Of a DNA stretch of 53,547 nt, positions 23,133 through 30,870 are shown piece after piece. The stretch is from JAJAZB01 sp964244295 (GTDB lineage: Bacteria; Bacteroidota; Bacteroidia; Cytophagales; Spirosomataceae), in contig CAXTIG010000048.1 in the NCBI GenBank assembly GCA_964244295.1, forward strand, positions 1 to 53,547. The letters run 5' to 3'. The notes beneath the pieces are model-generated. The model worked only from the letters and a program-made list of their open reading frames with translations. It did no database searches and was not told the DNA's origin. Each line of letters opens with the position of its first letter. The stretch's first letter is position 1. The translations under genes and the position numbers were made by a program.

Positions 23133-23200
23133 TTAGTTATTGGTTACTGGTTACAAGTTATTGAAAAGCAATCAATGACAACCGTTTGCCAATGACCAAC
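23133..23200. repeat. Degenerate heptamer stem-loop in the rpoA-rplQ spacer
   Basis: The left words are GTTATTG, GTTACTG, GTTACAA, GTTATTG. The right side CAATGACAACCG...CCAATGACCAACC pairs only partly. It starts two bases after the rpoA stop. The other about 100 bases of the 173-base spacer have no repeat or promoter that I can see. Confidence 0.7.
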
Positions 23201-23303
23201 CCCATCGAAAACGCAGCCATTTCGATTTTTAATTAACCAATCTCGTAATAGGTGAGCAGGCAGGAACGGCTGCCCCGGCCCGCTTAACCGCAACTTACGA
23301 ACC

Positions 23304-23900
23304 ATGCGTCACGGTAAAAAAGACAACCACTTAGGTCGGACGACCTCGCACCGCAGCGCCATGCTTTCCAACATGGCCTCGTCGCTCATCCTCAGCAAAC
23401 GCATCCAGACTACCCTCGCCAAAGCGAAGGAACTGCGCAAGTACGCTGAGCCACTTATCAATCGCTCGAAAGACGACACCACACACTCGCGCCGGGTCGT
23501 GTTCAGCTACCTTCAGAACAAGGAGGCGCTGAAAGAACTTTTCGGCATCGTGGCTGAGAAAGTCGCCAGCCGCCCCGGTGGCTATACCCGCATCATCAAG
23601 CTGGGTAATCGTTTGGGTGACAACGCGGACATCTGCCTCATCGAACTAGTGGATTTCAACGAAACGCTGCTCAACGCGGCCACCGAGAAGAAAGCTACGC
23701 GGCGTAGCCGTCGGGCGGGTTCGGGCAAGAAAGCCGATGCAGGCGTCACGACCGCCCCGGTCGTGGCCGAAACGGTTCCCGTCGCCACGGAGGCTGCTCC
23801 GGTAGCGGAAGAAGAAACGTTCGCCGAAGAAGTTCCCGCCGAGCCGGAAACCCCGGCTACGGAAGAAACCACCGAAGAAGGCGAGAAAAAAGAAGCGTAA
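23304..23900 (+). CDS. rplQ: 50S ribosomal protein L17 with an acidic C-terminal extension
   Basis: Residues 1-125 are normal L17, beginning MRHGKKDNHLGRTTSHRSAM, with RIQTTLAKAKELRKYAEPLI. After LLNAATEKK a short basic stretch (ATRRSRRAGSGKK) is followed by about 55 residues rich in Ala, Pro, Val, Thr and Glu. E. coli L17 is 127 residues. Similar tails occur in Bacteroidota L17 proteins. The tail should be disordered and surface exposed. This is the last gene of the cluster. Confidence 0.96.
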   Translation: MRHGKKDNHLGRTTSHRSAMLSNMASSLILSKRIQTTLAKAKELRKYAEPLINRSKDDTTHSRRVVFSYLQNKEALKELFGIVAEKVASRPGGYTRIIKLGNRLGDNADICLIELVDFNETLLNAATEKKATRRSRRAGSGKKADAGVTTAPVVAETVPVATEAAPVAEEETFAEEVPAEPETPATEETTEEGEKKEA

Positions 23901-23920
23901 TCACGATGAACCATTGACGC

Positions 23921-23959
23921 AAAAAAGGGCTTTGACTTTCCGGTCGAAGCCCTTTTTTT
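23921..23959 (+). terminator. Terminator at the end of the ribosomal cluster
   Basis: AAAAGGGCTTTGAC pairs with GTCGAAGCCCTTTT around the loop TTTCCG (one mismatch) and runs into a run of seven T. It lies 20 bases after the rplQ stop, before carA. Confidence 0.9.
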
Positions 23960-23991
23960 GCCCTTTCAAAACGGTCTTTCAACTTCACTCC

Positions 23992-25101
23992 ATGAAACAA
24001 CCCCAACCTGCCCTGCTGCTGCTCGAAGACGGCACGGCGTTTCGCGGCACGGCCCTCGGCAAAATTGGTACCCACGGCGGCGAAATCTGCTTCAACACCG
24101 GCATGACGGGCTACCAGGAAATCTACACCGACCCCTCGTACTACGGGCAGGTGATTGTCAACACCACCGCGCACATCGGCAACTACGGCGTGATGCTGCA
24201 AGCCGAGGAAGAATCGTCGAGCGTGAAAATCAGCGGGATGATTTGCAACCAGTTCTCGCCGATTCACTCGCGAAACACGGCTGATTTCTCGCTTCAGGAG
24301 TATTTCGAGCGGGCCAGCATCGTCGGCATCTGCGACGTGGACACGCGTCAATTGGTGCGGCACATTCGGGAAAAAGGCGCGATGAATTGCATCATTTCCT
24401 CGGAAATTCTCGATGAGCAGGCGCTGATGCTGGAGTTGAAAAAAATCCCGCCGATGGACGGCCTGGAGCTTTCTTCGGAAGTATGCACCCAGGAAATTTA
24501 CGAAGTGGGCGACCCCAACGCTTCGTTCCGAATTGCCGTACTCGACTACGGCATCAAAAAAAGCATTCTCAAAAACTTCACCGAGCGCGACGGCTACTGC
24601 CGGGTGTTTCCGGCCAAAACCACCGCGCAGGAAATCGCGGACTGGAACCCCGACGGCGTGTTTATCTCCAACGGTCCCGGCGACCCCGCCGCGATGGACT
24701 ACGCCGTTGAAACGGTGAAAGAAGTCCTCGAGACCGGTAAGCCCCTCTTCGGCATCTGCCTGGGCCACCAGATTCTGGCCTTAGCCAGCGGAATTTCAAC
24801 CTACAAAATGCACCACGGCCACCGGGGCCTGAACCACCCGGTGAAAAACCTGCTGACCGGCCGCTGTGAAGTGACGTCGCAAAACCACGGATTCGCGGTG
24901 AGCGGGAAGGAAATCGAAGCGCACCCCAACGTGGAAGTTACCCACATGAACCTCAACGACGGCACCATCGAGGGCCTCCGCCGCACCGACCGCCCGGCCT
25001 TCTCGGTGCAGTACCACCCCGAAGCCTCCCCCGGCCCCCACGACGCGCAATACCTCTTCGACCAGTTTGTGGAAATGCTGGGGGTGGAAGTAGGAGCCTG
25101 A
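23992..25101 (+). CDS. carA: Carbamoyl-phosphate synthase small subunit (glutaminase)
   Basis: The 369-residue subunit takes ammonia from glutamine and passes it to CarB for arginine and pyrimidine synthesis. The class I amidotransferase triad is Cys256 in GICLGHQ, His342 and Glu344 in YHPEASPGP. The start MKQPQPALLL at 23992 follows the rplQ terminator; the longer frame from 23914 crosses that hairpin and has no homology. CarB is encoded 22 kb away on the other strand (47139-50039), so the two subunits are not one operon here. Confidence 0.96.
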   Translation: MKQPQPALLLLEDGTAFRGTALGKIGTHGGEICFNTGMTGYQEIYTDPSYYGQVIVNTTAHIGNYGVMLQAEEESSSVKISGMICNQFSPIHSRNTADFSLQEYFERASIVGICDVDTRQLVRHIREKGAMNCIISSEILDEQALMLELKKIPPMDGLELSSEVCTQEIYEVGDPNASFRIAVLDYGIKKSILKNFTERDGYCRVFPAKTTAQEIADWNPDGVFISNGPGDPAAMDYAVETVKEVLETGKPLFGICLGHQILALASGISTYKMHHGHRGLNHPVKNLLTGRCEVTSQNHGFAVSGKEIEAHPNVEVTHMNLNDGTIEGLRRTDRPAFSVQYHPEASPGPHDAQYLFDQFVEMLGVEVGA

Positions 25102-25106
25102 GAAAG

Positions 25107-25211
25107 GCAGAATATCGAATAAACAACAAGGAATATCGAAGGAAGAAGGAAAGACATTTCACTTCAACATTCGATATTCCTTGTTGTTCATTCGATATTC
25201 TTTCTGCTGTT
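25107..25211. repeat. Heptamer-type stem-loop between carA and the lipoprotein gene
   Basis: GAATATCGAATAAACAACAA on the left pairs with TTGTTGTTCATTCGATATTC on the right, extended by GCAG/CTGC. The loop is about 30 bases. It lies between convergent genes and starts six bases after the carA stop, so it could also end transcription in both directions. Confidence 0.9.
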
Positions 25212-25215
25212 CCTG

Positions 25216-25758
25216 TTACTCCAAAATCCGCCCCTCCACCCGAAACGGATCGGGATCGCCGTAGAAAAGTTGCTGGAAGCCTTCGATTTCGTAGCTGCTC
25301 AGGTGGCCGTTGGCGGTGCTCAGGCTCAGGGTGCGCTCTGATTCGAACAGGTAGTTCCGGGTGCGTAGCGTCGCTTTCATTTTCAGCAATTCGCCGGTCT
25401 GAGGGTCTTTGATGATTTCCAGAAACTGCACTGGCAGCGTTTCGCCCGACTTCAGGCGGTACGTCGTCGTGGTTTCCGATGCTTTTTCTTCGATGTAACC
25501 GCCTACGTTGGCGGGCTTGTTCAAATCCGCTTGCTGGAATAACTCCAGTTCTTTCGCCCAATCCACCGTTCGGTTCTGCACCGTTTCGGGGCGTTCCTCC
25601 ACGGATACCGTCTTGCTGAGGGGCGGTTTTTGAACAGACAGGTAGGCAATTTCCCCGTCGAGAAACGATTTTAAATCAAAGTACGCAGTTACCTGCCGCG
25701 CCTTTTGGGGCTGCGAGCAGGCGGTGAGGAGCAGGGCGAAGGGAAGGTATTTTTTCAT
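25216..25758 (-). CDS. Lipoprotein of unknown function
   Basis: The 180-residue product starts MKKYLPFALLLTACSQPQKA. A short signal peptide ends in the lipobox LTAC (Cys14), so it is probably an envelope lipoprotein. The mature part has a helical segment (VDWAKELELFQQADLNKP) followed by beta-like strands (YRLKSGETLPVQFLEIIKDP). I do not recognise a named family. It is the last gene of the minus-strand block that starts at eno and lies 47 bases after gpmI. Confidence 0.7.
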   Translation of the reverse strand: MKKYLPFALLLTACSQPQKARQVTAYFDLKSFLDGEIAYLSVQKPPLSKTVSVEERPETVQNRTVDWAKELELFQQADLNKPANVGGYIEEKASETTTTYRLKSGETLPVQFLEIIKDPQTGELLKMKATLRTRNYLFESERTLSLSTANGHLSSYEIEGFQQLFYGDPDPFRVEGRILE

Positions 25759-25805
25759 GGCAACTGTTTCCCGTTTGCTTTAGCTGACGGACACCAGGCG
25801 GGTTC

Positions 25806-27332
25806 TTACAACAAACTTTCCCCCGTCATCTCCACGGGTTTCGGCACGCCCATCAACTCCAGAATCGTTGGCGCCATGTCGGCCAGTTTGCCGGATTTGA
25901 TGGGGTTCCGGTATTCCGCATCCACCAGAATGCAGGGCACCAGGTTGGTGGTGTGGGCGGTGTTGGGGCTGCCGTCGTCGTTGACCATGTACTCGGCGTT
26001 GCCGTGGTCGGCGATGATAATCGTCGTGTAGCCGTGGGCGAGGGCCGCATTTACGACGGCCTGCGCGTCCCGATCAGCAGTTTCGCAGGCCCGAACCACT
26101 GCCTCGAACACGCCCGTGTGGCCCACCATGTCGGGGTTGGCGAAGTTGAGGCACACGAAATCGACCGCGCCTTTTTCCAACTCCGGGATGATGGCGTTGC
26201 GGATGTCGTCGGCGCTCATTTCGGGCTTCAGGTCGTAGGTCGCCACTTTCGGCGAGGGGCAGAGCAGGCGGCTTTCGCCCCGAAACGGTTCTTCCCGTCC
26301 CCCCGAAAAAAAGAAGGTGACGTGCGGGTACTTCTCGGTTTCCGCGATGCGAATCTGCTGCTTGTCGTGCGCGGCCAATACCTCACCGAGCGTATTTTTC
26401 AGGTTACTGTCGTCGAAAATGGCCTGCACTCCTACGAAGTCCTTGTCGTAGGACGTCATGGTGAGGTAGTGCAGGTTCAGCTTCGTCATGCCCTGTTCGG
26501 GGAAATCCTGCTGGGTGAGCGCCTGCGTAATTTCGCGGCCCCGGTCGGTGCGGAAGTTGAAACACAGCACCACGTCGCCGTCCTGAATCCGGGCCAGGGG
26601 CGAGCCGCCGGCGTTGGTCACGATGAGCGGCTTGATGAATTCATCCGTTACGTTCTCGTCGTAGGAAGCCTGCATGGCCGCCGGGATGTCCTGCGTGGGA
26701 GTGCCGATGCCGTTGACCAGTGCGCCGTAGGCCAGTTTCACGCGCTCCCAGCGGTTGTCGCGGTCCATGGCGTAGTACCGGCCCGTCACGCTGGCAATCT
26801 GCCCGACGGTGGCGTTGAGGTGAATTTGCAAATCAGTCAAAAAACCCAGGCCCGACTTCGGGTCGGTGTCGCGCCCGTCGGTGAAGGCGTGGACGAATAC
26901 CTCGCTCAAACCCGCCTGCTGGGCGGCGGTGCAGAGCGCCTTGAGGTGGTTGATGTGCGAATGCACGCCCCCGTCGGAAACCAGCCCGATGAAATGCACC
27001 GGCTTGCCATTCTGCCGGGCGTAGGCAAAGGCTTCGGCCAGCGGCGGCTCCTGCCCGATGGTGCCTTCGGCGGCGAGTTTGTTGATGCGCACCAGGTTTT
27101 GGTACACCACCCGGCCCGCGCCGAGGTTGGTATGGCCCACTTCCGAGTTGCCCATCTGTCCCACGGGCAGGCCCACCGCCAGGCCGCTGGCTTCGAGCGT
27201 GCTGTGCGGGTACACGGGGTAGAGCGAGTCGATGAAGGGCGTGTTGGCGGCGTGGATGGCCGAGCGGGATTCTTCGCCGGTCTTGGGAATGCCCCAGCCG
27301 TCGAGGATGAGGAGGATGACTTTTTTATTCAC
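25806..27332 (-). CDS. gpmI: 2,3-bisphosphoglycerate-independent phosphoglycerate mutase
   Basis: The 508-residue manganese enzyme interconverts 3- and 2-phosphoglycerate in glycolysis. It begins MNKKVILLILDGWGI. The phosphorylated serine is Ser63 in GQMGNSEVGH, and the metal sites include FTDGRDTDP, the NFANPDMVGHTG block and ADHGNAEYM. The length agrees with the bacterial iPGM family. It lies in the same minus-strand block as enolase, which uses its product. Confidence 0.96.
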   Translation of the reverse strand: MNKKVILLILDGWGIPKTGEESRSAIHAANTPFIDSLYPVYPHSTLEASGLAVGLPVGQMGNSEVGHTNLGAGRVVYQNLVRINKLAAEGTIGQEPPLAEAFAYARQNGKPVHFIGLVSDGGVHSHINHLKALCTAAQQAGLSEVFVHAFTDGRDTDPKSGLGFLTDLQIHLNATVGQIASVTGRYYAMDRDNRWERVKLAYGALVNGIGTPTQDIPAAMQASYDENVTDEFIKPLIVTNAGGSPLARIQDGDVVLCFNFRTDRGREITQALTQQDFPEQGMTKLNLHYLTMTSYDKDFVGVQAIFDDSNLKNTLGEVLAAHDKQQIRIAETEKYPHVTFFFSGGREEPFRGESRLLCPSPKVATYDLKPEMSADDIRNAIIPELEKGAVDFVCLNFANPDMVGHTGVFEAVVRACETADRDAQAVVNAALAHGYTTIIIADHGNAEYMVNDDGSPNTAHTTNLVPCILVDAEYRNPIKSGKLADMAPTILELMGVPKPVEMTGESLL

Positions 27333-27351
27333 AACAAGGGAAGAAAGAAGA

Positions 27352-27954
27352 TTACAAAATTTTGTACGCGTCGACGATGGTTTGCAAAACGCCCAGCAGC
27401 GTGGGCAAGTCGCTCAACTCGTAGCGGGTGGAGTCCACGTAAATGATGTCGTTTTCCAGTTTCAGAAAAACCCAGTCTTCGCCGGTGGTGCTGCACCCGT
27501 ACAGGTACGGGACGGGGTGGTGGCGGGCTTCGTTGTACACCCTGGCCCCCAGCAGTTGCGCCGCGCACTGGTCGATGCCCAGGTCGATGTCTTTCTTTTT
27601 TGCCTCGACAATGGCAAAAATGGGGAAGTTGATGGAGTAAGAACCCGTCTCACGGGCTAACAAAAAGTCACACTCACCCACTAAACCAACTTGCGCGTCG
27701 GCGTTGAGGCGTTCGCCGGAATACAGAGTGAGGAATCCCGAATTCCGTTCAATCAATTCCACCAGAATCGGCGAGACCAGTAGTTCGGAACGGGCTTTCT
27801 CGGTTCGCAGAGAAAGGCGCTGCCCGTAACGGAGTGTCTGGTTGAGCCAGGGGCTTGGTTCAACGGGAGAGATGGCTCCGAACAAACTTGTTTTGCGGTT
27901 GACAATCCCAAACGTGGCCGTCAAATCGTCAAGTGTAAAATCGGTGTAGGCCAT
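27352..27954 (-). CDS. PD-(D/E)XK nuclease-like protein of unknown role
   Basis: The 200-residue protein begins MAYTDFTLDDLTATFGIVNR. The middle shows GECDFLLAR followed by FPIFAIVEAKKKDIDLGIDQ, which is the D...(E)xK pattern of the restriction-endonuclease fold. The following Gln in the next helix (DQCAAQLLGARVYN) fits that family. The last part, DWVFLKLENDIIYVD, recurs in related hypothetical proteins. Similar genes are found next to unrelated metabolic genes and are not part of a restriction system. There is no methylase here. The start overlaps the end of the phosphatase gene by 26 bases. Confidence 0.65.
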   Translation of the reverse strand: MAYTDFTLDDLTATFGIVNRKTSLFGAISPVEPSPWLNQTLRYGQRLSLRTEKARSELLVSPILVELIERNSGFLTLYSGERLNADAQVGLVGECDFLLARETGSYSINFPIFAIVEAKKKDIDLGIDQCAAQLLGARVYNEARHHPVPYLYGCSTTGEDWVFLKLENDIIYVDSTRYELSDLPTLLGVLQTIVDAYKIL

Positions 27955-28471
27955 AATCTGCGGGGAGTTTGGATTCTAAATTATGCCTTTTTATCAGCCA
28001 GTTCAACAATTCCTCGTTGCAACGCCGCACGATTTGGTACACCTCCTCAAACGCAGTCTCGTCTTCGTAAAACGGGTCGGGTACAGCGGGAATGGAACCA
28101 GCGCCCCGCTCCGGGTCGAATTTTCGCAGCAAAAACACCCGCTCGTCGGGCGGGTAGGTACCCGTGGCGCGGTGGGCGATGGCCCGGCTGTTTTTCAAAT
28201 TGTCCTCGTCCATCCCAATCACGTAGTCGAAGCGGCGGAAGTCTTCGCCCATCAGCAGGCGGCAGTGGTGGGTGAGCGTGAGGTCGTGGCTTTCGGCGTT
28301 GCGCCGGGTGCGGGGGTCGGGCAAATCGCCGAGGTGGTAGCGGTGCGTAGCCGCCGAGTCGCAGGTAATTTTGTCGGCAAGGCCGGCCTCGTCCACGAGT
28401 TGGCGAAACGTCGCCTCGGCAATCGGCGAACGGCAGATGTTGCCGAGGCAAACGAAAAGAACGGAAAACAT
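27929..28471 (-). CDS. Low-molecular-weight protein-tyrosine-phosphatase family protein
   Basis: The 180-residue protein begins MFSVLFVCLGNICRSPIAEA, the CX5R P-loop with Cys8 and Arg14. The general acid aspartate is in VPDPFYEDE, where the family has DPxY. LMW phosphatases remove phosphate from tyrosine in regulatory proteins such as exopolysaccharide kinases; the substrate here is unknown. The extra about 25 C-terminal residues (HNLESKLPADYGLHRFYT) overlap the next gene. The start codon lies next to a heptamer stem-loop. Confidence 0.92.
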   Translation of the reverse strand: MFSVLFVCLGNICRSPIAEATFRQLVDEAGLADKITCDSAATHRYHLGDLPDPRTRRNAESHDLTLTHHCRLLMGEDFRRFDYVIGMDEDNLKNSRAIAHRATGTYPPDERVFLLRKFDPERGAGSIPAVPDPFYEDETAFEEVYQIVRRCNEELLNWLIKRHNLESKLPADYGLHRFYT

Positions 28472-28473
28472 AG

Positions 28474-28561
28474 AGTTGAGAGTAGAGAGGATAGAGCAGA
28501 GAGGATAGAGAAACGAAATGCCTTTTGCTATGCTCTCTACGCTATCCTCTCTACTCTACTT
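28474..28561. repeat. Heptamer stem-loop between the FtsB-like and phosphatase genes
   Basis: The words GAGTAGA, GAGGATA, GAGCAGA, GAGGATA on the left pair with CTCTACGCTATCCTCTCTAC on the right. It fills the spacer and overlaps the stop codon of the FtsB-like gene (28556-28558). It ends two bases from the phosphatase start. Confidence 0.9.
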
Positions 28562-28861
28562 TTCTAGCGGTTCATTGTTTTCGTCGACGATGACGAAGAT
28601 TTCTTCACCGGGTTTTTTCATCAGGTATTTTTCGCGGGCAAACTTCTCGGCCAGTTTGGGCGTACCCATCACCTCGCGGCGTTCGCGCTTCACTTCGTCA
28701 ATCTGCTTGGAATAAAAAACCGCGTCCTGCTCCAATTGGTGGAGTTTCCACTGCATCCGGCCCTGCGTGATGAGGTCGTTGGCATCGAAAAAGAGCATCC
28801 ACACGAGCAGCCCCAGGCCCGTCAGCCAGTAGAAATTAAGCGAACGGAAGCGCTGGAGCAT
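28556..28861 (-). CDS. FtsB/DivIC-like septum formation initiator protein
   Basis: The 101-residue protein begins MLQRFRSLNFYWLTGLGLLV. One membrane helix (about residues 10-27) is followed by a coiled coil (residues about 35-70, QWKLHQLEQDAVFYSKQIDE) and the tail AREKYLMKKPGEEIFVIVDE. The region KYLMKKPGEEIFV is the C-terminal signature of the FtsB/DivIC family, which links early and late division proteins. A longer frame to 28951 is only translation of the repeat next to the start. Position downstream of eno is the classic location of ftsB in bacteria. Confidence 0.88.
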   Translation of the reverse strand: MLQRFRSLNFYWLTGLGLLVWMLFFDANDLITQGRMQWKLHQLEQDAVFYSKQIDEVKRERREVMGTPKLAEKFAREKYLMKKPGEEIFVIVDENNEPLEK

Positions 28862-28981
28862 GACACTGAGTGACTGAGTGAGACTGAGTGACTGAGTGAG
28901 ACTGAGTGAAAAAGGCAGGCGGTCCGCCGCTGCGGTGTATTTCCTTTTCACTCAGTCTCACTCAGTCACTCAGTCACTCAG
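28862..28981. repeat. ACTGAGTG-word stem-loop between eno and the FtsB-like gene
   Basis: The left arm repeats ACTGAGTG with AG spacers; the right arm repeats CACTCAGT. The loop holds CGGTCCGCCGCTGCGGT (28920-28936), the inverse of the loop core at 13193-13209. The period is 8-10 rather than 7. It fills the whole spacer, from the base after the eno stop to the base before the next ATG. Confidence 0.95.
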
Positions 28982-30259
28982 TTAAAATTTAAGTCCCGGA
29001 AAGTACGCCGTTTCGCCGAGTTCTTCTTCGATGCGAATCAACTGGTTGTACTTCGCCATGCGGTCGGAGCGGGAGGCCGAGCCGGTCTTGATTTGGCCGG
29101 TGTTGAGGGCCACGGCCAGGTCGGCGATGGTCGAATCCTCGGTTTCGCCGGAGCGGTGCGACATGATGGTTTTGTAGCTGTTGCGCTTGGCGAGGTTCAC
29201 GGTGTCGATGGTCTCGGTGAGCGAGCCGATTTGGTTCACTTTCACGAGCACGGCGTTGCCCACGCCCGCTTCGATGCCCTGCTGGAGGCGCTTCACGTTG
29301 GTCACGAAGAGGTCGTCGCCCACCAACTGGCAGCGCTTGCCGATGGCGTCGGTCAGGATTTTCCAGCCCGTCCAGTCGTCTTCGGCCAGGCCGTCTTCAA
29401 TCGAAATGATGGGGTATTTTTCCACCCACGACTGCCAGTACCCGGCCATTTCGGCGGGAGACAACTGCCGACCGTCGGATTTTTTGAAGGTGTACAGGCC
29501 CTTGTCGGCATCGAAAAACTCGGAGGCGGCGGGGTCGAGGGCGATGAAAATTTCTTCACCCGGCTTGTAACCGGCTTTCTCGATGGCCTGGATGACGGTT
29601 TCGATGGCCTCTTCGTTCGACTTGATGTTGGGAGCAAAACCGCCCTCGTCGCCCACGTTGGTCGAGTAGCCCTTCTTTTTCAACACGCCCTTCAACGCGT
29701 GAAATACTTCGACGCCCATGCGGAGCGCCTGCGAGAAACTCTCGGCTTTAGCGGGCATGACCATGAATTCCTGAAAATCAATCGAATTGTCGGCGTGCGA
29801 GCCGCCGTTGATGATGTTCATCATCGGCACGGGCAACGTGTTGGCATTGACCCCGCCGAGGTAGCGAAACAGCGGCAAACCGGCTTCCTGCGCGGCGGCT
29901 TTGGCGACCGCCAGCGACACGCCCAGCACGGCGTTGGCTCCGAGGTTGCCCTTGTTGGGGGTGCCGTCGAGGTCGATCATCAATTTGTCGATGAGGTTTT
30001 GTTCAAAAATGTTGATGCCCAGCAGTTCGGGATAAATGACCTCGTTCACGTTTTCAACGGCCTTCAACACGCCTTTGCCCACGTAGGTGCTTGCGTCGTC
30101 GTCGCGCAGTTCGACGGCCTCGTGAACGCCCGTCGAAGCCCCCGAAGGCACGGCGGCGCGGCCCAGAAAGCCGTTGTCGGTGCGCACGTCGACCTCGACG
30201 GTGGGGTTGCCCCGCGAGTCGAGGATTTGCCGGGCGTGAACGTATTGGATGGTACTCAT
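28982..30259 (-). CDS. eno: Enolase
   Basis: The 425-residue enzyme converts 2-phosphoglycerate to phosphoenolpyruvate. It begins MSTIQYVHARQILDSRGNPT with the SRGNPTVEVD signature, followed by GASTG, VGDDLFVTN and the active-site SHRSGETED. All parts are intact and the length is normal. It heads a minus-strand block that also holds the iPGM that makes its substrate. A TTATTTTG on the minus strand at 30325-30318 is a weak -7 candidate. Confidence 0.97.
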   Translation of the reverse strand: MSTIQYVHARQILDSRGNPTVEVDVRTDNGFLGRAAVPSGASTGVHEAVELRDDDASTYVGKGVLKAVENVNEVIYPELLGINIFEQNLIDKLMIDLDGTPNKGNLGANAVLGVSLAVAKAAAQEAGLPLFRYLGGVNANTLPVPMMNIINGGSHADNSIDFQEFMVMPAKAESFSQALRMGVEVFHALKGVLKKKGYSTNVGDEGGFAPNIKSNEEAIETVIQAIEKAGYKPGEEIFIALDPAASEFFDADKGLYTFKKSDGRQLSPAEMAGYWQSWVEKYPIISIEDGLAEDDWTGWKILTDAIGKRCQLVGDDLFVTNVKRLQQGIEAGVGNAVLVKVNQIGSLTETIDTVNLAKRNSYKTIMSHRSGETEDSTIADLAVALNTGQIKTGSASRSDRMAKYNQLIRIEEELGETAYFPGLKF

Positions 30260-30391
30260 GTCGGAATGAATGGATTAGGTTTGAAAAAACTTGGGAAGGA
30301 ATGCGGTTTTTGCGCCGCAAAATAACGCAAATTCGGCGGGACTAAGCCACCCGGCCCGTATCTTCCGTCCAACTTTTACCGAAACCACGCT

Positions 30392-30766
30392 GTGAAAACT
30401 GCCTTGTTCCTCGCCCTACTCGCCTGCCGCGCAGCGGGCACGATCGCCCAGCAAGCCCTTCCCGTGGCCGATTTTGACCGTCTGCTGAACGCCACACCAA
30501 AGCCGCAATTGCTCGACGTGCGCACCCCGCCGGAATTTGAAAAAGGCCACCTGCCCAACGCCCGCAACCTCGACTGGCGCGACGAGGAGTTCAAGTCCCA
30601 AGCTGCGAAACTCGACAAAACCAGTCCCGTGTTCGTGTACTGCCAGGTGGGCGGGCGCAGCCGATCGGCGGCGGAGTGGCTGCGTGAGCAGGGATTTCGC
30701 ACCGTGTACGAATTAAAGGGCGGGTACGTGGCCTGGGCAGAGGCAAGGAAAGCGAGGACGCGGTAG
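30392..30766 (+). CDS. Exported single-domain rhodanese-like protein
   Basis: The 124-residue protein has an N-terminal signal peptide (MKTALFLALLACRAAGTIAQ) and one rhodanese domain: LLDVRTPPEFEKGHLPNARN, then the active-site loop VYCQVGGRSRSAAEWL with its catalytic cysteine, and GFRTVYELKGGYVAWAEA. Single-domain rhodaneses transfer sulfane sulfur and act as sulfur carriers. The start is GTG 30392. There are about 130 bases to the divergent eno gene and about 100 to kup. A periplasmic location is inferred from the signal peptide. Confidence 0.88.
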   Translation: MKTALFLALLACRAAGTIAQQALPVADFDRLLNATPKPQLLDVRTPPEFEKGHLPNARNLDWRDEEFKSQAAKLDKTSPVFVYCQVGGRSRSAAEWLREQGFRTVYELKGGYVAWAEARKARTR

Positions 30767-30791
30767 GAAGCCAAGAAAACCAGCGGAACTC

Positions 30792-30820
30792 TTGCCCGTT
30801 TGGGATTTCGGTTAACTTTG
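30792..30820 (+). promoter_or_regulatory. Promoter of the kup gene
   Basis: TTG at 30792-30794 and TAACTTTG at 30813-30820, spaced by 18 bases, match the Bacteroidota promoter pattern. The transcript would start about 45 bases before the kup ATG. Confidence 0.65.
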
Positions 30821-30870
30821 TGCCGCTCAAAATCCGGCCACTTCCCATTCTTTCTAAGCCGGAATCCTGT

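Noticed and set aside
25953..27446. Plus-strand ORF of 497 codons opposite gpmI
   Set aside because: The opposite strand encodes a full phosphoglycerate mutase with its active-site motifs; this ORF is a codon-bias shadow.
27352..27954. Restriction-modification or defence system
   Set aside because: Only a PD-(D/E)XK-like fold is seen, with no methylase, helicase or other defence gene nearby.
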